Source: Apostichopus japonicus
Lineage: Eukaryota > Echinodermata > Holothuroidea > Aspidochirotida > Stichopodidae
DNA length: 64,000 nt
Assembly: GCF_037975245.1 (NCBI RefSeq)
Contig: NC_092577.1
Coordinates: 7,905,001 to 7,969,000, forward strand
Reading direction: 5' to 3'
Shown here: in pieces, positions 61,741 through 64,000 of the stretch
Position numbering within the stretch: position 1 is the stretch's first letter
How the letters are laid out: every line of letters begins with the position of its first letter
Program-made: the position numbers and the translations under genes
The notes under the pieces: generated by a model
The model's input: the letters and a program-made list of their open reading frames with translations, nothing else
The model's database searches: none
Told to the model about the DNA's origin: nothing

Positions 61741-62640
61741 TAGATATAGATATACAAAATATCACGAAGCGCGCGAACAATTTTGGGGATGAAAGTTGCT
61801 ACGCAAATGCAAATGCCCCCCCCCCCCCAATATTTGAAACAAATCGCCGCCCCTGGGGGGGGGGGCGGGGAGTGGTGTACACCGGTAGCAGTTACCTTCT
61901 TCTCAGCTGAATGTAACGTTGCCCCCTCTGCTTCTATTCAAGTGTATAATTTGGAAATTTTCTGATTAATGTTGAAATATCAAAATACTTTCATCTCGTC
62001 ATTTCAAAGTTTTTAGAAATGATAAAATATTGACTTTTTTCTTAGCTTGTAGGAAAACAATAATCTGAAAAAATGCTTAAGATGTCTAGTTATCTTGCTG
62101 TCTTGATGACACTTGTAGTGAGGCAATACTATCACGATAGCTTTCGCTAGTCGATATAGTGCGCGTTTTTCCTTGGAACTTACACTCGCCTCGTATCTTG
62201 TTTTTACTGGAAAGTCACGACCATGCATCATATTTGTTTTCATTATTTTCATATTACGTTTTCATTATATATATATTGTGTTGGACCCCTTTTTATATAT
62301 AAAATATCATTATTATATAATAAAAATATGTTGTGAATAGTCAAGAGGCCGTCTTAATTGTAATTTGGTGAGTTTCAGTGTAATAACTTATACGTATTTT
62401 TTATCTTTTCCATAAAACCTATACGACCATAACACCGAAACACGTTCAAGCTGCTGTACATGATTCTATGAACGCATCATTACCAGAGTATTGTCGAGGT
62501 GCAAATGATGAATTTACGTTTTGCAGCATATCGTTGAAGTCCTCATTTTTCGATCTAACGAATTTGCCATTCTGTTGTAAATTGCTATTATTTGAATAGG
62601 AAGATTGATCATTTAGCTCAAAAAGAGGGGAAATTCTCTC
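61013..62640. other. intergenic, microsatellite and G/C runs
   Basis: A C-run block at 61240-61263, an inverted 'gaggggcaaccccctcccc' near 61579, (TA)n(GATA)n at 61671-61752 and G/C runs at 61816-61872. No supported gene. Confidence 0.45.
61671..61752. repeat. (TA)n(GATA)n microsatellite
   Basis: TA repeat passing into seven GATA units and then tagata. Confidence 0.95.
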
Positions 62641-63072
62641 GTGACCAATGGAAACGACTTGAACAAGTCTCATTTTCCACATCTAAACAACCAACGACAC
62701 AGTCACACTGTTCACACAGTGTGTAAAGCAGCGTTTCAAGAACGGTTGTTACTGTATGGTTGTACTTCCCTGTTTGTTTGGTGTGATTCCCCGAAGCAAC
62801 AGTACTGGCTTACTAAATGTGAAGATATTGCAATATATATTCTAGATGGTGAACATACTGAAAGAAACATACCTAGTATGTTGCAATTGTCCAAGAAGAA
62901 ATCCCACGTATGTCTTGTGTTCCTTTCAAGTTTCATATTGTTAGGCTATGTACTGTACCTACAACGTTTGTACAAGGACAGGGACATCATAACGTTGAAG
63001 TTATGGCTTAGGTCTTCTCTAGTCATTAAAAAAGTGCAGCCTAACTTATGCCTAGTAGTCCAATGGTTTTAG
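62641..63072 (+). other. open frame, possible exon, unrecognised
   Basis: A 143-codon frame opening from GTG rather than ATG, so if real it would be an internal exon. Its middle (FQERLLLYGCTSLFVWCDSP, then YWLTKCEDIAIYILDGEHTE) has a protein-like composition with Trp, Cys and Asp/Glu. The end is a hydrophobic run. No family recognised and no splice sites convincingly frame it. Confidence 0.2.
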
Positions 63073-64000
63073 TTACAATATTCAATACTAGCGCAATGCC
63101 AGCATAAAGCGTGACCTAGGCTCAGCACAATGTAGGAATAGCTGAAATATGGTGATGCTAGCCTGTTACAGTGTTAGTTGCTTACAAGTTGAAGCCTGAT
63201 CCAACTGTCCAAAAGGTTTTAGTCAAATTTAGTCATAAAACCTACCCTTCATTAGTCATAAAACCTACCCTTTCAAGTACTCTGGAGTTGTTTCCTCTCC
63301 GGGATATTGTGGATTTAAGCGTTAACTTGCCAGTGAGTAACGGTCAAATGAAATGCAAGGTTTTCCAGAGGTTTAAAATTCAATATTACATATATATAAG
63401 CATTATTGTAGTTTGTGTCACCCAAAATACTCAGTAGGGGCTATAGCGCCCCTCTCAAAATACTGCAGTGCTGTACACCACCCTTACTGGTCCAAGACAG
63501 CCCATTATTGGAACATATCCATAATTTCCAGGGTTTTTGCTGATAATGCTCATTTCCTATTGATGTATCTTCAGCTTCAATATCACTTTTACATACTTTT
63601 ACATAATTTACAGTACTTACTAAAAGTGTAGGAGTCTTTTACAGCTAACATGTGAAGTTGATTGCCTAGAGACTGCTGTAGTGTCACGTTGCTATCTGAA
63701 TGCAAAAGTTCCTAAGGACTTTCATAATAGCTTCAGAAACCAAACACTGTAATACTGTATAATCACTAAATTAAAAAGATCAAAGATTGGATGAAAGTGG
63801 AACTGCTACCATTGGTTTTTCTTTGTTGTGAGTATCCTTTTGTTTCTGAAGTTGTCTGAAATTTCTGAACAACTAATTTGATTTCATGTTAGTGTTTCAC
63901 TTTTGATTTAGAAGTCACTGAGGCTCGAACGGCTCCATGATGTAATAATTCTACCGTAGGAAGAAACCCTCTAGTGAATATGAAGATGCAGACCGTACTG
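63073..64000. other. intergenic, nothing recognised
   Basis: One short duplication (agtcataaaacctaccctt at 63231 and 63254). No gene supported. Confidence 0.4.

Overview
This is a metazoan nuclear genomic window. It is AT-rich, intron-containing and full of (TA)n microsatellites, poly-G runs and small transposon remnants. An invertebrate deuterostome fits best, most likely an echinoderm and perhaps a sea cucumber. The reasons are a row of intronless, divergent 7TM receptor genes of the lineage-expanded kind, an MS4A-like four-helix membrane protein gene, and the repeat style. The organism is inferred, not proven. A 100-N scaffold gap lies at 60913-61012.

Genes. (1) A five-exon MS4A-like gene on + (7342-12401) can be assembled from GT-AG junctions that are almost all in phase. 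Its exon 2 (about 57 nt, 8572-8629) is very short, carries half of TM2, and has an imperfect donor. (2) Three co-oriented, single-exon, rhodopsin-like GPCR genes lie on - at 30377-31450, 45701-46801 and 54782-55870. The last two are close paralogues and the first is more diverged. All three lack the usual TM2 Asp, the DRY acidic residue, CWxP and NPxxY, and share the same replacements. (3) A weak candidate terminal exon lies on - (16280-16498), and there are weak unrecognised ORFs at 60531-60762 and 62641-63072.

Repeats by region. 2053-4530: a minus-strand LTR retroelement remnant with GTAC target duplications, a purine tract beside one LTR, and an abnormal LTR-LTR arrangement. 5439-6600 and 14695-15955: two 5'-truncated Penelope-like element copies with GIY-YIG endonuclease remnants and an 8-bp minisatellite, flanking the MS4A-like gene as direct repeats. 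Intron 3 of that gene holds a degenerate hammerhead-ribozyme-like motif. 1335-1648, 22172-22556, 24917-26206 and 45008-45350: hAT-type non-autonomous elements with 8-bp target duplications. 47475-47779: a further TIR element. 24185-24830 and 57758-58095: tails of non-LTR retrotransposons. 36266-36560 and 40041-40780: tRNA-like repeats, the latter a recent 373-bp tandem duplication. 19298-20124: a 36-bp minisatellite with a nine-unit higher-order period. 59036-60194: a 1.1-kb purine-rich array grading through a series of related motifs.

The genes show no evident shared pathway. The GPCR row looks like a local receptor expansion in a repeat-rich region. No CRISPR, operon or bacterial feature is present.
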